64,000 nt of DNA from JAOPZW01 sp963764585 (GCA_963764585.1 CAVXTB010000003.1:372001-436000); one strand, 5' to 3'; counted from the first letter of the stretch, positions 7,286-16,645 are shown. Made by a program: numbers and translations. Notes: generated from the letters alone by a model not told the origin.

Positions 7286-9454
7286 ATGCACGATTCCACA
7301 GTGGCGCAGCACGACGGCGTCGCCACCGCGACGCGAAGCCGCCTGGGGCGCCTGGGCGGCTGGGCGGCCGATCACCGCCGGGCGATCGCCGTCGCCTGGT
7401 GCGGCGTCGTCCTGATCCTGGGCGCGCTGGCGCCCGTTGCCGATCGGGCGCTGTCGGGCGCCGGCTGGGAGGTCCTCGGCTCGGAGTCCGTGGCCGCCCG
7501 CAGCGCGCTCGAGGCGCACTTCCCGGGGCGCGGCAGCTACGCGCTCACCGTGGTGGTGGCCGGTTCGCGCGCGGGCGTCGACGACGCGGCGATGCGCACC
7601 GCCATCGCGCGCGTCGAAGCGGCTCTGCGCAGCGACGCCGCGGTGTCTGGCGTGCTCGCCCCCCGGGCGGGCTCCGCGGTCTCCCGAGATCGCAGCACCG
7701 CGGTCGTCGTCGGCCTGGCGGGGGCGAGACCGGACGAGATGGTGGAAGCGGCCGGAAGGCTCAAGACCCGCCTCGCGCGGTTGTCGTCACCCGGTGTCGC
7801 CGTTCGCCTCACGGGACCCGCGGCGATGTGGTCGGACTTCAACGCCGCCAACAAGGCGGCGATGCTCAAGTCCGAGATGCTGTCCTGGCCGCTCACGCTC
7901 GTGCTGCTCGTGTTCGCCTTCGGCACGCTCGTCGCGGCCGGCCTGCCGCTGCTGCTGACGATGGCGGGCCTGCTCGGCGCGGGAGGGCTGCTGTTCGTCA
8001 TCGGGCAGGTCGCCGACGTGTCCATCTGGGCGATGAACTTCGCGATGATGTTCGCGATCGCGCTCGGGATCGACTACGCGCTCTTCATCGTCGTCCGCTT
8101 CCGCTCCGCGCTCGCCGCGGGGCTCGACCCGCGCGAGGCGACGGTGCTCACGATGGCGACCGCGGGCAAGGCGGTGCTCGTGAGCGGCCTCACCGTCATC
8201 GCCGCGCTGCTGGCCCTGGCGCTGGTCCCGGTCCCGGCGTTCCGCTCGGTCCCGGTCGGCATCGGCCTCGCCGTGATGATGGTGCTCGCCGCCACCCTGA
8301 CGATGCTGCCGGCGGCGCTGTCGCGCCTGGGTCACCGCATCAACGGCGGTCGCGTGCGCATGCGCGGTGCGATCGACCATCGCAGCGAGCGCTTCGCGGC
8401 GTGGGGCAGGCGCCTGTGGGCGCGGCCGCTTCCATACGGCGCCGCGGCCGCCGCGATCCTGGTGCTGCTCGCCGCCCCTGCGATCGGGCTGCGGACCGGG
8501 ATGCCGACTGCCGCCGCGCTCGGGGGCGATGCGGGCTCGCGCGAGGGGCAGAGGATGCTCGAGCGAGCGTTCGGGAAAGGCGCCGGGAGCGCGCTGCAGA
8601 TCGTGGTGCGCGAGCGCGACGCGGCTGCCGCGCAGTCGGCGCTCGAGCGTGACCGGGGCGTCGCCGCGGTCGCGCCCGCGGAGCGCTCGGGCGGCCACGT
8701 GCTGCTCACCGCCATCCCGGAGAGCGCGAGCGCGCGCGCCGGACTGAACGCGACGATCGACCGAATTCGCGACGAGCTGCCCGCCGGCGCGCTGCTCGGA
8801 GGCCCTGCCGCCGAGACCCGCGACCTCGAGCGCGCGCTCGTGTCGCGCCTCCCGGTCGTCGTCGGCGTGGCACTCGCCCTCGGCTTCCTGCTGCTCGTGG
8901 CCCTCCTGCGGGCGCCGCTCGCCGCGGCCGCCGCCGTCGCGATGAGCCTGCTCGCGACCGCCGCGGCCTTCGGTGTCGCCCGCCTGGTGTTCCAGGACGG
9001 AGCGCTCGACCACCTCCTGGGCTGGAGGTCCCAGGGCTACATCGACGGGTGGGCGCCGATCTTCTTCTTCGCCCTGATCTTCGCGCTGGCGATGGACTAC
9101 ACCGTGTTCCTGCTCGCCACGGTCAAGGCCGTCCACGACCGCACGGGCGACGCACGCCACGCGCTCGTCGAGGGGCTCGCCGGCACGGGGCGCGTGATCA
9201 ACGCGGCCGCTGGGGTGATGGTCGTGGTCTTCACCACGTTCGCGCTGTCCGGCCCGATCGCGCCGAGGGAGATGGGCGTCATCCTCGCGGTCGCGGTGCT
9301 GCTCGACGCCACGCTGATCCGGCTCCTGCTGCAGCCGGTCATGCTGCGTCTGCTCGGTGCACGCGCGTGGTGGATGCCGGCGTGGCTGGATCGACTGGTC
9401 CCGAGCGTCGGGCCGGCCCACGGGCAGCCCGTGGGCGATCCGGCACCCGGCTAG
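7286..9454 (+). CDS. MMPL/RND family transporter
   Basis: A 722-residue integral membrane protein with the two-fold RND layout: TM1 near residues 32-52, an extracytoplasmic loop, then five TMs, and the same again in the second half. The MMPL proton-relay motif GIDYALFIVVR is present in the first half and the equivalent AMDYTVFLLAT in the second. Actinobacterial MMPL proteins export lipids or drugs. Start ATG has GGGAG about 9 nt upstream. The 100-nt divergent promoter region shared with the LuxR-type regulator carries the direct repeat TACCGGCGT. The SARP gene follows 50 nt downstream. Confidence 0.9.
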   Translation: MHDSTVAQHDGVATATRSRLGRLGGWAADHRRAIAVAWCGVVLILGALAPVADRALSGAGWEVLGSESVAARSALEAHFPGRGSYALTVVVAGSRAGVDDAAMRTAIARVEAALRSDAAVSGVLAPRAGSAVSRDRSTAVVVGLAGARPDEMVEAAGRLKTRLARLSSPGVAVRLTGPAAMWSDFNAANKAAMLKSEMLSWPLTLVLLVFAFGTLVAAGLPLLLTMAGLLGAGGLLFVIGQVADVSIWAMNFAMMFAIALGIDYALFIVVRFRSALAAGLDPREATVLTMATAGKAVLVSGLTVIAALLALALVPVPAFRSVPVGIGLAVMMVLAATLTMLPAALSRLGHRINGGRVRMRGAIDHRSERFAAWGRRLWARPLPYGAAAAAILVLLAAPAIGLRTGMPTAAALGGDAGSREGQRMLERAFGKGAGSALQIVVRERDAAAAQSALERDRGVAAVAPAERSGGHVLLTAIPESASARAGLNATIDRIRDELPAGALLGGPAAETRDLERALVSRLPVVVGVALALGFLLLVALLRAPLAAAAAVAMSLLATAAAFGVARLVFQDGALDHLLGWRSQGYIDGWAPIFFFALIFALAMDYTVFLLATVKAVHDRTGDARHALVEGLAGTGRVINAAAGVMVVVFTTFALSGPIAPREMGVILAVAVLLDATLIRLLLQPVMLRLLGARAWWMPAWLDRLVPSVGPAHGQPVGDPAPG

Positions 9455-9504
9455 CCGGAGCCGCGCACGCCGCCATCGGGCGGCTGGTAGCGTCGCGCGG
9501 GCGA

Positions 9505-11760
9505 ATGGAGTTCCGCCTGCTCGGCCCGATGGAAGCGCTCGATGGCGACACACCTGTGGCGCTCGGCGGGCTCAAGCAGCGGGCGCTGCTGGCCCGGTTG
9601 CTCGTGTCGCCCAACCGTACGGTCGCGGTCGACCGCCTCGTCGACGACGTGTGGGGCGAGGCGGGGCCCGACTCGGCCGCGAAGATGGTGCAGGTCTTCG
9701 TGTCGCAGCTGCGCAAGGTGCTGCCGGCTGGGACGCTCGTGACCCGCCCTCCCGGCTACCTCGTCGAGGTCGATCAGGAGGCGATCGACATCGGCCGCTT
9801 CGATCGGCTGCGCCGCATCGGCCACGCGGAGCTCGAGGCCGGCGATGCCGCAGCCGCCGCCGCGCGGCTGCGCGAGGCGCTGGGGCTCTGGCGCGGCGAG
9901 GCGCTCGCCGAGTTCGTCGAGCCCTTCGCGCACGCCGAGCGCAACCGCCTGGACGAGCTGCGCCTGGTCTGTCTCGAGGATCGCTTCGAAGCGGACCTGA
10001 TGGCGGGCCGCCACGCGGAGCTGGTCGGGGAGCTGGCGGCCGAGGTCGCCGAGGCTCCGCTGCGCGAGCGCCTTCGCAGGCAGTCGATGCTCGCGCTGTA
10101 CCGATCCGGCCGGCACGCCGACGCGCTCGCGGTCTACCAGGAGTTCCGGCGCAGGCTGCACGACGATCTCGGCCTCGAGCCATCCGTCGAGCTGCGCGAG
10201 CTGCAGGCACTGATCCTCAACCAGGATCCGTCGCTCGAGCTGCCGCGACACGCGGCGCCGGCCGCGACGGTCGGCGATGTGGCGGGACAGCGCAGCCTCG
10301 CGGCCGGCCTCGAGGCGCTCGGGCGCGGCGCATGGGAAGAGGCCAGGGCGGCGTTCGAGCGCGCACTCGCGGACGGCGATCAGGCCGAGGCGCTGGAGGG
10401 CTGGGCGCAGGCGGCGCGGTTCCTGGGCGACGGCGACGCGAGCCTGGACCAACGAGTCCGCGCGTTCCGCGCCTACCGTGGCCGCGGCGATTCGCGCTCG
10501 GCCGCTCGCGTCGCTGCGTGGCTGGCCTACGACACGGTCGTGTTCCGGGGCGACGACGCCGTCGCGCAGGGCTGGTTCGCTCATGCCCACCGGCTGCTCC
10601 GGGACGTGGACGAGGGCGAGGAGCAGGGGTGGCTCGCGTTCCTCGAAGGCGAGGTCGCGCTCGTCGCGCACGGCGATACCGCGCGAGCGGCCGAGCACGC
10701 GGCCCGGGCGCTGGACGTCGGCCGGCGCCTCGGCGTCATGGATCTGGAGATGCTGGCGCTCTCGCTGACGGGTCTGGCCCGGGTGGCGGCGGGAGAGATC
10801 GCCGAGGGAATGCGCGACCTCGATCAGGCGACGGCGGCCGCGGTGGCCGGGGATCTGTCCGGGCTGCACTTCGCCGGAGCCGTGTGCTGCCACATGATCT
10901 ACGCCTGCGAGCGCGTCCACGACGTCGAGCGGGCGGCACAGTGGTGCGAGACGGTGAGCGGCTTCTGCGAGCAGTGGGAAGTGCCGCAGCTGTTCGGCTT
11001 CTGCCGCTCGCATTACGCGTCGGTGCTGATCCGCCGCGGCCGGTGGACCGACGCCGAGGCCGAGCTGGAGGCCGCCTCGCGAGCCTTCGAGCAGGGCGCG
11101 CCGGCACTGGTCTTCGAGGGCATCATCCGCCTCGCCGAGCTGCGCCGGCGACAGAGCCGCCTCGAGGAGGCCGCAGAGCTGTGCGAGCGGATCGCGTGGC
11201 ACCCCGCTGCGCAGCTGTGCCTCGCCGAGATCGCCCTGGACCGCGGCGATGCGCCGGGCGCACGGGATCTGGTCGCCCGTCACCTGCGCGCGCTGCCGGC
11301 CGGCGAGCGTCTGGGCCGGGCGCCGGGGCTCGAGCTTTCGATCCGAGTGCACCTCGCCGTGGAAGACCCTCGCGCCGCCGAGGCAGGCGTCGAAGAGCTG
11401 CAGGAGCTCGCCGACGTGGCCGGTACCGCGCAGCTGCGTGCCTCGCTGCGCTTCGCGCGCGGGCTGCTCGCCCGCGCGCGCGGCGACGCGGCGACGGCGA
11501 AGTCCGAGCTCGAGGATGCGGTCGACCTCTGGAGCCGCATGCGCGCGCCCTACGAGCTCGCGCGTGGCCACATCGCGCTCGCCGAGCTCGCGCTCGAGAC
11601 CGGCCGCGCCGAGGAGGCCGCGCGCGAGCTCGGGCGTGCGCGCGCCGCTCTCGACGGCATCGCGGCCTCCGCCGAGCTCGAGCGCACGGCCTCGCTGCTG
11701 GCCAGAGCGCAGGCGGACGCGCCGGTCTCACGGTCGGCGTCGGGCCTCGGCGGGGCCTGA
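9505..11760 (+). CDS. SARP/BTAD-family transcriptional regulator
   Basis: A 751-residue regulator. Residues 1-95 form an OmpR-type winged helix (MEFRLLGPMEAL, then VSQLRKVL and TRPPGYLVEV), followed by the bacterial transcriptional activation domain (about 100-245: GRFDRLRRIGHAELEAGD, LWRGEALAEF, YRSGRHADALAVYQEFRRRL). The remainder is an alpha-helical TPR-like sensor region without Walker motifs. SARPs bind direct heptameric repeats and activate neighbouring biosynthetic or export operons. The start at 9505 is where the winged helix begins; the frame is open far upstream in the shadow of the MMPL gene. It probably belongs with the MMPL/LuxR group. Confidence 0.88.
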   Translation: MEFRLLGPMEALDGDTPVALGGLKQRALLARLLVSPNRTVAVDRLVDDVWGEAGPDSAAKMVQVFVSQLRKVLPAGTLVTRPPGYLVEVDQEAIDIGRFDRLRRIGHAELEAGDAAAAAARLREALGLWRGEALAEFVEPFAHAERNRLDELRLVCLEDRFEADLMAGRHAELVGELAAEVAEAPLRERLRRQSMLALYRSGRHADALAVYQEFRRRLHDDLGLEPSVELRELQALILNQDPSLELPRHAAPAATVGDVAGQRSLAAGLEALGRGAWEEARAAFERALADGDQAEALEGWAQAARFLGDGDASLDQRVRAFRAYRGRGDSRSAARVAAWLAYDTVVFRGDDAVAQGWFAHAHRLLRDVDEGEEQGWLAFLEGEVALVAHGDTARAAEHAARALDVGRRLGVMDLEMLALSLTGLARVAAGEIAEGMRDLDQATAAAVAGDLSGLHFAGAVCCHMIYACERVHDVERAAQWCETVSGFCEQWEVPQLFGFCRSHYASVLIRRGRWTDAEAELEAASRAFEQGAPALVFEGIIRLAELRRRQSRLEEAAELCERIAWHPAAQLCLAEIALDRGDAPGARDLVARHLRALPAGERLGRAPGLELSIRVHLAVEDPRAAEAGVEELQELADVAGTAQLRASLRFARGLLARARGDAATAKSELEDAVDLWSRMRAPYELARGHIALAELALETGRAEEAARELGRARAALDGIAASAELERTASLLARAQADAPVSRSASGLGGA

Positions 11761-11767
11761 GAGCCGC

Positions 11768-12619
11768 TCAGGCGCCCACCGTCGCGGCGACCAGCGCCGC
11801 GATCCCCGCCTCGCCGCGCGCGTTGGGGTGGAACGGTGCGGCCGCGTTGGTGGGGATGAGCGGCTCGACCCACTTCGTCGACGTCGACTTGCAGGCGTCG
11901 TGGCCGATGCTCGCGCTGTAGTCGTCGACGACCGTCGCGCCGTTGGCGGCGGCCTGCTCGGCGAGCATCGCGTTGAGCGCCTTCGCGATGCCGCGCAGGT
12001 AGGGGACGTCGGCGCGCGCGATCGGCACGGTCGGCCAGCAGCCGCTGCCGGTCTCGGGCAGGATCGCGGCGTAGTTGACGACGAAGACCCGCGCCTGGGG
12101 CGCGCGCGCGTGGATGCCCTGGATGACGGCGGCGACCTTCGGCGCCGCCGCCGCGATCCGGTCGCTCAGCGTGTCGTGGCCGTTGACGACGTAGCGGTCC
12201 TGGCACGGGTGGCCGAAGGGGGTGAGGCTCGCGCAGTTCTCGATGATCTCCGTGAACCCGATGTCGTTGCCGCCGATCTGCAGCGTCACCGTGCGCGTCG
12301 TGGGCGTCAGCGCGTCGAACTGCGGCGGGTTGGCCGGCCCGGGCGTGACGTCCTGGGGCGCGGTCATGTCCTCGGTCGTCGCGCCGCTGCAGGACACGTC
12401 GGCCAGCGACTGGCCGAGCTGCGCGGCGGCGACGTGCGCGAAGTTGTGATCGGAGCGCAGGCAGCCGAGCGGGTTGAGCTGCTGGTTGGGGATCAGCGGC
12501 CCGGCGGCGTAGGAGTCGCCGAGGCCGGCCCAGTCGGCCGCCCTCGCGCCGGCGACCCCGATCGTGAGCGCGGCGGCGAGCGCGGCGAGGGCGGCGAGGA
12601 CGCGGAGACGGGGCAGCAT
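11768..12619 (-). CDS. Secreted SGNH/GDSL hydrolase
   Basis: A 283-residue protein with an N-terminal signal peptide (LPRLRVLAALAALAAALTIG...ARA). Block I is GLGDSYAAGPL (the GDS serine), block III has the Gly-Asn of IGGNDIGF, and the C-terminal block V contains HPNARGEAGI with the catalytic His and an upstream Asp-like residue, the set used by lipase/esterases of the Streptomyces SGNH type. Several cysteines likely form disulphides. Extracellular ester hydrolase; substrate unknown. The upstream in-frame extension was rejected because the signal peptide begins at 12619 with GAGG upstream. Confidence 0.85.
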   Translation of the reverse strand: MLPRLRVLAALAALAAALTIGVAGARAADWAGLGDSYAAGPLIPNQQLNPLGCLRSDHNFAHVAAAQLGQSLADVSCSGATTEDMTAPQDVTPGPANPPQFDALTPTTRTVTLQIGGNDIGFTEIIENCASLTPFGHPCQDRYVVNGHDTLSDRIAAAAPKVAAVIQGIHARAPQARVFVVNYAAILPETGSGCWPTVPIARADVPYLRGIAKALNAMLAEQAAANGATVVDDYSASIGHDACKSTSTKWVEPLIPTNAAAPFHPNARGEAGIAALVAATVGA

Positions 12620-12676
12620 GGTGGTGCCCTCATGCCCACAAGGGCGCGGTCGGAATCCTGATACTAAGCTGCCCCC

Positions 12677-13459
12677 GTGGCGCCGCTGACGATCGCCCTG
12701 CTCGGCCTCGGCGAGGCCGGAAGCGCCATCGCCGGCGACCTCGTCGCCGCGGGGGCGGTGGTGCGCGGCTTCGATCCCGCCGCCGCGCCAGCGCTCGCGG
12801 GCGTCGAGCTGACCGCCGACGCCGGCGCCGCCGCCGAGGGCTGCGACGTCGTGCTCAGCGTCAACGCCGCGAGCGCCGCCGTCGCGGTGGCCGGCAGCGC
12901 CGCCGGGGCCCTGCGCGCCGGCCAGGTCTACGCCGACCTCAACTCGGCGGGTGCCGCGCTCAAGCGCGCCGTCGCCGAGGTCGTGGCGCCCACCGGCGCG
13001 GCGTTCGCCGACGTCGCGCTGATGGCGCCCGTTCCCGGGCGTGGCCTGCGCACGCCCGCGCTCGTGTCCGGGCCTGGCGCGGGGGCGTTCGCCCAGCGCC
13101 TCGGGCCGCTCGGCATGCCGGTCGAGGTGCTGGGGGAGGAGCCCGGCCAGGCGGCCGCCCGCAAGCTGCTGCGCAGCGTGTTCATGAAGGGCCTCGCCGC
13201 CGCGTCGATCGAGAGCCTGCGCGCCGCGCAGGCCGCCGGCTGCGAGCGGTGGCTGCACGAGGAGATCGCCGCGGTGCTGGCCGGCGCCGACGCGGCACTG
13301 CTCGATCGGCTGGTCGGCGGCAGCCGGCGCCACGCCGCGCGGCGCGTGGGGGAGATGCGCGATGCGCGCGAGCTGCTGGCAGAGCTCGGCGTCGAGCCGC
13401 GCGTGACCGCCGCGGCCGAGGGCTGGCTGACGCAACTGGAGAAGGAGGGCGATGGCTGA
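12677..13459 (+). CDS. NAD(P)-dependent dehydrogenase, 6PGDH/DUF1932 type
   Basis: A 260-residue beta-hydroxyacid-dehydrogenase-like enzyme. The Rossmann fingerprint is LLGLGEAGSAIAGDL at residues 8-22; the C-terminal helical domain of the DUF1932 kind includes RKLLRSVFMKGLAAASIESL with the conserved lysine. It starts with GTG and its end overlaps the next ORF by 8 nt, so it is the first gene of the five-gene meta-cleavage-like operon. It would oxidise or reduce a hydroxy/oxo acid intermediate; which one is not clear. Related open frames occur beside gallate-type pathway genes in other bacteria (general knowledge, not checked). Confidence 0.78.
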   Translation: MAPLTIALLGLGEAGSAIAGDLVAAGAVVRGFDPAAAPALAGVELTADAGAAAEGCDVVLSVNAASAAVAVAGSAAGALRAGQVYADLNSAGAALKRAVAEVVAPTGAAFADVALMAPVPGRGLRTPALVSGPGAGAFAQRLGPLGMPVEVLGEEPGQAAARKLLRSVFMKGLAAASIESLRAAQAAGCERWLHEEIAAVLAGADAALLDRLVGGSRRHAARRVGEMRDARELLAELGVEPRVTAAAEGWLTQLEKEGDG

Positions 13460-14363
13460 CGCACCGTCGGCGCGGGGCCGCGAGCTCGTCCGCGGCGCCT
13501 ACGACATGCACGTCCACATCGCGCCCGACACGGTCGAGCGCATCATCGACGACGTCGGCCTCGCCGAGCGCTGCCTCGAGGTCGGGCTCGCCGGCTTCCA
13601 GCTGAAGTCGCACTACACGTCGACCGCCGAGCGCGCCAGGGTCGTGCGCCGCGCGGTGCCCGGCGTCGAGGTCTTCGGCGCGGTCACGCTCAACCGCGCC
13701 GTCGGCGGCATGAACCCGCTGGCCGTCGAGATCGCCGCCCGCGAGGGCGCGCGCACGGTGTGGCTGCCCACCGTCGACTCGCTCAACGAGATGACCGGCG
13801 GTCACGAGCTCGCGCCCGGCGCCACGCCGCCGGTGTGGATGCGCCTGCAGCAGGAGCTGCGCGACCAGGGCGTGCAGATCGACCCGATCCACGTGCTCGA
13901 CGACGGCGGCGCGCTGCTGCCCGAGACCGAGGCGGTGCTCGACGCCGTGGCGCGCCACGGCATGGTGCTCGCCACCGGCCACCTCAGCCGCGACGAGATC
14001 GTCGCGGTGGTCGACGCTGCGGTCGAGAAGGGCATCGCGACGATCGTGGTCACCCACCCCGAGTTCCCCGCGCAGGACATCGGCGTCGAGGACCAGCGCG
14101 CGCTGGCGGCGAAGGGCGCGCTGCTCGAGCGCTGCTTCACCACGCCGCACACCGGCAAGGTGACGTGGGAGCGCGTGTTCGACGCGATCCGCGCGACCGG
14201 GGTCGAGCACTCGGTGCTGTCGACCGATCTCGGCCAGGTCTTCAATCCGCCGGTCGAGGACGGCCTGGCGCTGATGGCGGACCGCCTGCTCGAGGCGGGC
14301 TTCGACGAGGAGGAGATCCACACGATGGCCGTGACGAACACGCGCAGGTTGGCCGGTGTCTAG
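13452..14363 (+). CDS. DUF6282-type metal-dependent hydrolase
   Basis: A 303-residue TIM-barrel-like protein with an amidohydrolase-style metal site: H20 and H22 in DMHVHI, then ATGHLS, VTHPEF and LSTDLGQ, which supply the later His and Asp ligands. The family is annotated as DUF6282 and its reaction is not established to my knowledge. In this operon, a hydrolase or lactonase acting on a pyrone or lactone intermediate (comparable to LigI in protocatechuate 4,5-cleavage) is a reasonable guess. It overlaps both neighbours by 8 nt, indicating translational coupling. Confidence 0.7.
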   Translation: MADAPSARGRELVRGAYDMHVHIAPDTVERIIDDVGLAERCLEVGLAGFQLKSHYTSTAERARVVRRAVPGVEVFGAVTLNRAVGGMNPLAVEIAAREGARTVWLPTVDSLNEMTGGHELAPGATPPVWMRLQQELRDQGVQIDPIHVLDDGGALLPETEAVLDAVARHGMVLATGHLSRDEIVAVVDAAVEKGIATIVVTHPEFPAQDIGVEDQRALAAKGALLERCFTTPHTGKVTWERVFDAIRATGVEHSVLSTDLGQVFNPPVEDGLALMADRLLEAGFDEEEIHTMAVTNTRRLAGV

Positions 14364-15069
14364 GCGCGTCCAGGTGATCGGCGCGCACTCGGCGGACTTC
14401 GTGTGGCGCGCTGGCGGCGCCGTCGCCGTGGCGGTGGAGAACGGCGGCACCGCCGAGGTGATCGCGCTGTCCTACGGCGAGCGCGGCGAGTCCGGCGAGC
14501 TGTGGAAGCAGGAGGGCCAGACGGTCGAGAACGTCAAGCGCATCCGCCACGCCGAGGCCGAGGCCGCCGCGGCGGCGCTCGGCGCGAGCTTCCGTTGCCT
14601 GGACCTCGGCGACTACCCGCTGCAGATCGACGCCGACGCGCTCGTGCAGATCGCCGACGCGATCCGCGAGTTCGCGCCCGACGTCCTCATCACCCACACC
14701 GATCGCGACCCGTTCAACCCCGACCATCCCGTCGCCTCGGTCGCGGTGGACCGTGCGCGCGGCCTGGCCGCCGGCGCCGGCGTCTCCAGCGCCTTCCCGA
14801 CCATCGCGCCGCCGGCGCTGTTGCTCTTCGAGCCCCACCAGCCCGAGCTGTGCAACTTCACGCCGACGACGTTCGTCGACATCACGCCGGTGATCGAGCG
14901 CAAGAAGGCGGCGATGGCCGAGATGAAGGCCCAGCAGTACCTGCAGACCTACTACGCCCAGCGCGCCGAGCAGCGCGGCAACCACGCGCGCCGCGCCTCG
15001 GGCAACAAGGACGTCCAGTACGCCGAGGCCTTCCAGCGCGTGATCCCGCAGGTGGTGAGCGAGCTGTGA
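14356..15069 (+). CDS. PIG-L family hydratase, 4-oxalomesaconate hydratase-like
   Basis: A 237-residue PIG-L/LmbE-fold protein. The usual AHPDD motif is replaced by GAHSADFVWRAGG near the N-terminus, the variant I associate with GalB-type 4-oxalomesaconate hydratases; THTDRDPFNPDH in the middle supplies further zinc ligands. GalB adds water to 4-oxalomesaconate to give 4-carboxy-4-hydroxy-2-oxoadipate, the substrate of the aldolase encoded next. GTG start overlaps the previous gene by 8 nt; the end overlaps the next GTG by 4 nt. The exact substrate is inferred from motif and context. Confidence 0.7.
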   Translation: MSRRVQVIGAHSADFVWRAGGAVAVAVENGGTAEVIALSYGERGESGELWKQEGQTVENVKRIRHAEAEAAAAALGASFRCLDLGDYPLQIDADALVQIADAIREFAPDVLITHTDRDPFNPDHPVASVAVDRARGLAAGAGVSSAFPTIAPPALLLFEPHQPELCNFTPTTFVDITPVIERKKAAMAEMKAQQYLQTYYAQRAEQRGNHARRASGNKDVQYAEAFQRVIPQVVSEL

Positions 15070-15692
15070 GCAAGCGCGACTACGCCGAGCTGGCGCGGCT
15101 CGGCACGGCCACGGTCTACGAGGGCGGCGGCCGGCGCGGGCTGATCGACGTGCCGCTGACGCAGGTCGTGCCCGGCTCGCGCGCGGCGGGCCCGGCGCGC
15201 ACCGTGCGCTGCGCGCAGGACGACAACCTCATGGTCCACGCGGCGATGGCCGCGCTGCAGCCCGGCGAGGTGCTCGTGCTCACGATGCCCGAGCCGGCGC
15301 CCGTGGCGCTCGTCGGCGACCTGCTCGCCACGCAGGCCAAGGCCCACGGGGCGGCGGCGATCCTCGTCGACGCCTCGGTGCGCGACCTCGAGGAGCTCGC
15401 CGAGCTGGGGCTGCCGATCTGGGCGCGCTACGTGCGCGTGCGCGGCGCCGTCAAGACGACGCCGGGCGAGCTCGACGTGCCCGTCGAGGTCGGCGGGACG
15501 ACGATCCGCCCCGGCGACGTCGTCGTGCTCGATGCCGACGGCGCCGCCGTCGTCGAGCAGGAGCGCGTCGCCGCAACGCTCGCGGGCGCGCTGCAGCGCG
15601 AGGACAACGAGCGCGTCAAGCGCGAGAAGCTGCGGGCCGGCGCGCTCTCCTACGACCTCGACGGGCTGCGCGCGATCGTGGAGGGGCAGTGA
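15066..15692 (+). CDS. RraA-fold aldolase (HMG/CHA aldolase-like)
   Basis: A 208-residue RraA-like protein. The RraA/HMG aldolase signature is visible: an N-terminal segment LARLGTATVYEGGGRRG, the central GDLLATQAKAHGAAAILVDASVRDLEEL containing the conserved G-D-L-L and R-D, and VEVGGTTIRPGDVVVLDADGA. Enzymes of this type cleave 4-hydroxy-4-methyl- or 4-carboxy-4-hydroxy-2-oxoadipate to pyruvate plus oxaloacetate or pyruvate with a divalent metal. GTGA overlaps on both sides show it is in the same operon as the hydratase and dioxygenase. Confidence 0.78.
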   Translation: MSKRDYAELARLGTATVYEGGGRRGLIDVPLTQVVPGSRAAGPARTVRCAQDDNLMVHAAMAALQPGEVLVLTMPEPAPVALVGDLLATQAKAHGAAAILVDASVRDLEELAELGLPIWARYVRVRGAVKTTPGELDVPVEVGGTTIRPGDVVVLDADGAAVVEQERVAATLAGALQREDNERVKREKLRAGALSYDLDGLRAIVEGQ

Positions 15693-16645
15693 GCGGCCCG
15701 CTCCACGAGATCGCCCACATCAGCCACGCCGAGCTGCTCACGCCCGCGCCCGAGGAGAGCCTGCGCTTCTTCGTCGACGTGCTCGGGATGGAGATCGAGT
15801 CGCGCGCGGGGCAGTCGGTCTTCCTGCGCGGGTGGGGCGACTACCAGCGCTACTGCCTGAAGCTGACCGAGGCCGAGCGCTCCGGCCTGGGGCACATGGC
15901 GCTGCGCACGTGGAGCCCCGAGGCGCTCGAGCGCCGGGTGGCCGCCGTCGAGGCGACCGGCCTGGGGCTCGGCTGGATCGACGGCGACGTCGGCCACGGG
16001 CCCGCCTACCGCTGCACCGACCCCGACGGGCACGTCTTCGAGCTGCTCTACGAGGTCGAGCGCTACAGCCCGCCACCAGAGCTGCGCCCGGCGCTGAAGA
16101 ACCAGCCCCAGCGCTACGTCGGGCGCGGTGCGGCGATCAAGCGCCTGGACCACGTCAACGTGCTCGCCGCCGACGTGCGCGCCAGCCGCGTCTTCTGCAC
16201 CGAGCAGCTCGGCTACCGCCTGCACGAGCGCATCGAGCTCGACGACGGCACCGAGAGCGGGGCCTGGATGAGCGTCAGCATCGCCGCGCACGAGCTGATC
16301 TACACCGCCGACTTCTACGGTGCGCGCGGGCGCCTGCACCACCTCGCCTTCTGGGTCGACACGCGCGAGGAGTGCCTGCGCGCCGCCGACCTCTTCCTCG
16401 ACAACGACGTGCCGATCGAGGCGGCGCCGTCCAAGCACGCCATCGCGCAGGGGTTCTTCCTGTACGGCCTCGAGCCCGGCGGCAACCGCATCGAGGTCAC
16501 CACGGGCGGCTACTTCGTCTTCGACCCCGAGGTCGAGCCGGTCGTATGGACCGAGGCCGAGCGCGCCAAGGGCCAGGCGTGGGGCGTCAGGACGGTCGAG
16601 AGCTTCCACACGTACGGCACGCCGCCCGTCGAGGCGCCCGCGTAG
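15689..16645 (+). CDS. Extradiol ring-cleavage dioxygenase (VOC family)
   Basis: A 318-residue two-domain type I extradiol dioxygenase of catechol 2,3-dioxygenase size. The iron ligands fit H155 (RLDHVNV), H217 or H218 (RLHHLAFW) and E269 (GNRIEV), and the N-terminal half is the decayed VOC repeat (HISHAELLTP). It opens a catecholic ring next to one hydroxyl using O2 and Fe(II). It is the last gene of the operon, starts with GTG overlapping the aldolase stop, and would supply the semialdehyde processed by the four enzymes upstream. Preferred catechol unknown. Confidence 0.85.
   Translation: MSGPLHEIAHISHAELLTPAPEESLRFFVDVLGMEIESRAGQSVFLRGWGDYQRYCLKLTEAERSGLGHMALRTWSPEALERRVAAVEATGLGLGWIDGDVGHGPAYRCTDPDGHVFELLYEVERYSPPPELRPALKNQPQRYVGRGAAIKRLDHVNVLAADVRASRVFCTEQLGYRLHERIELDDGTESGAWMSVSIAAHELIYTADFYGARGRLHHLAFWVDTREECLRAADLFLDNDVPIEAAPSKHAIAQGFFLYGLEPGGNRIEVTTGGYFVFDPEVEPVVWTEAERAKGQAWGVRTVESFHTYGTPPVEAPA

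Noticed and set aside
9451..11571. 706-residue minus-strand ORF opposite the SARP gene
   Set aside because: Arg/Ala-rich shadow frame with no domain; SARP motifs occupy the plus strand.
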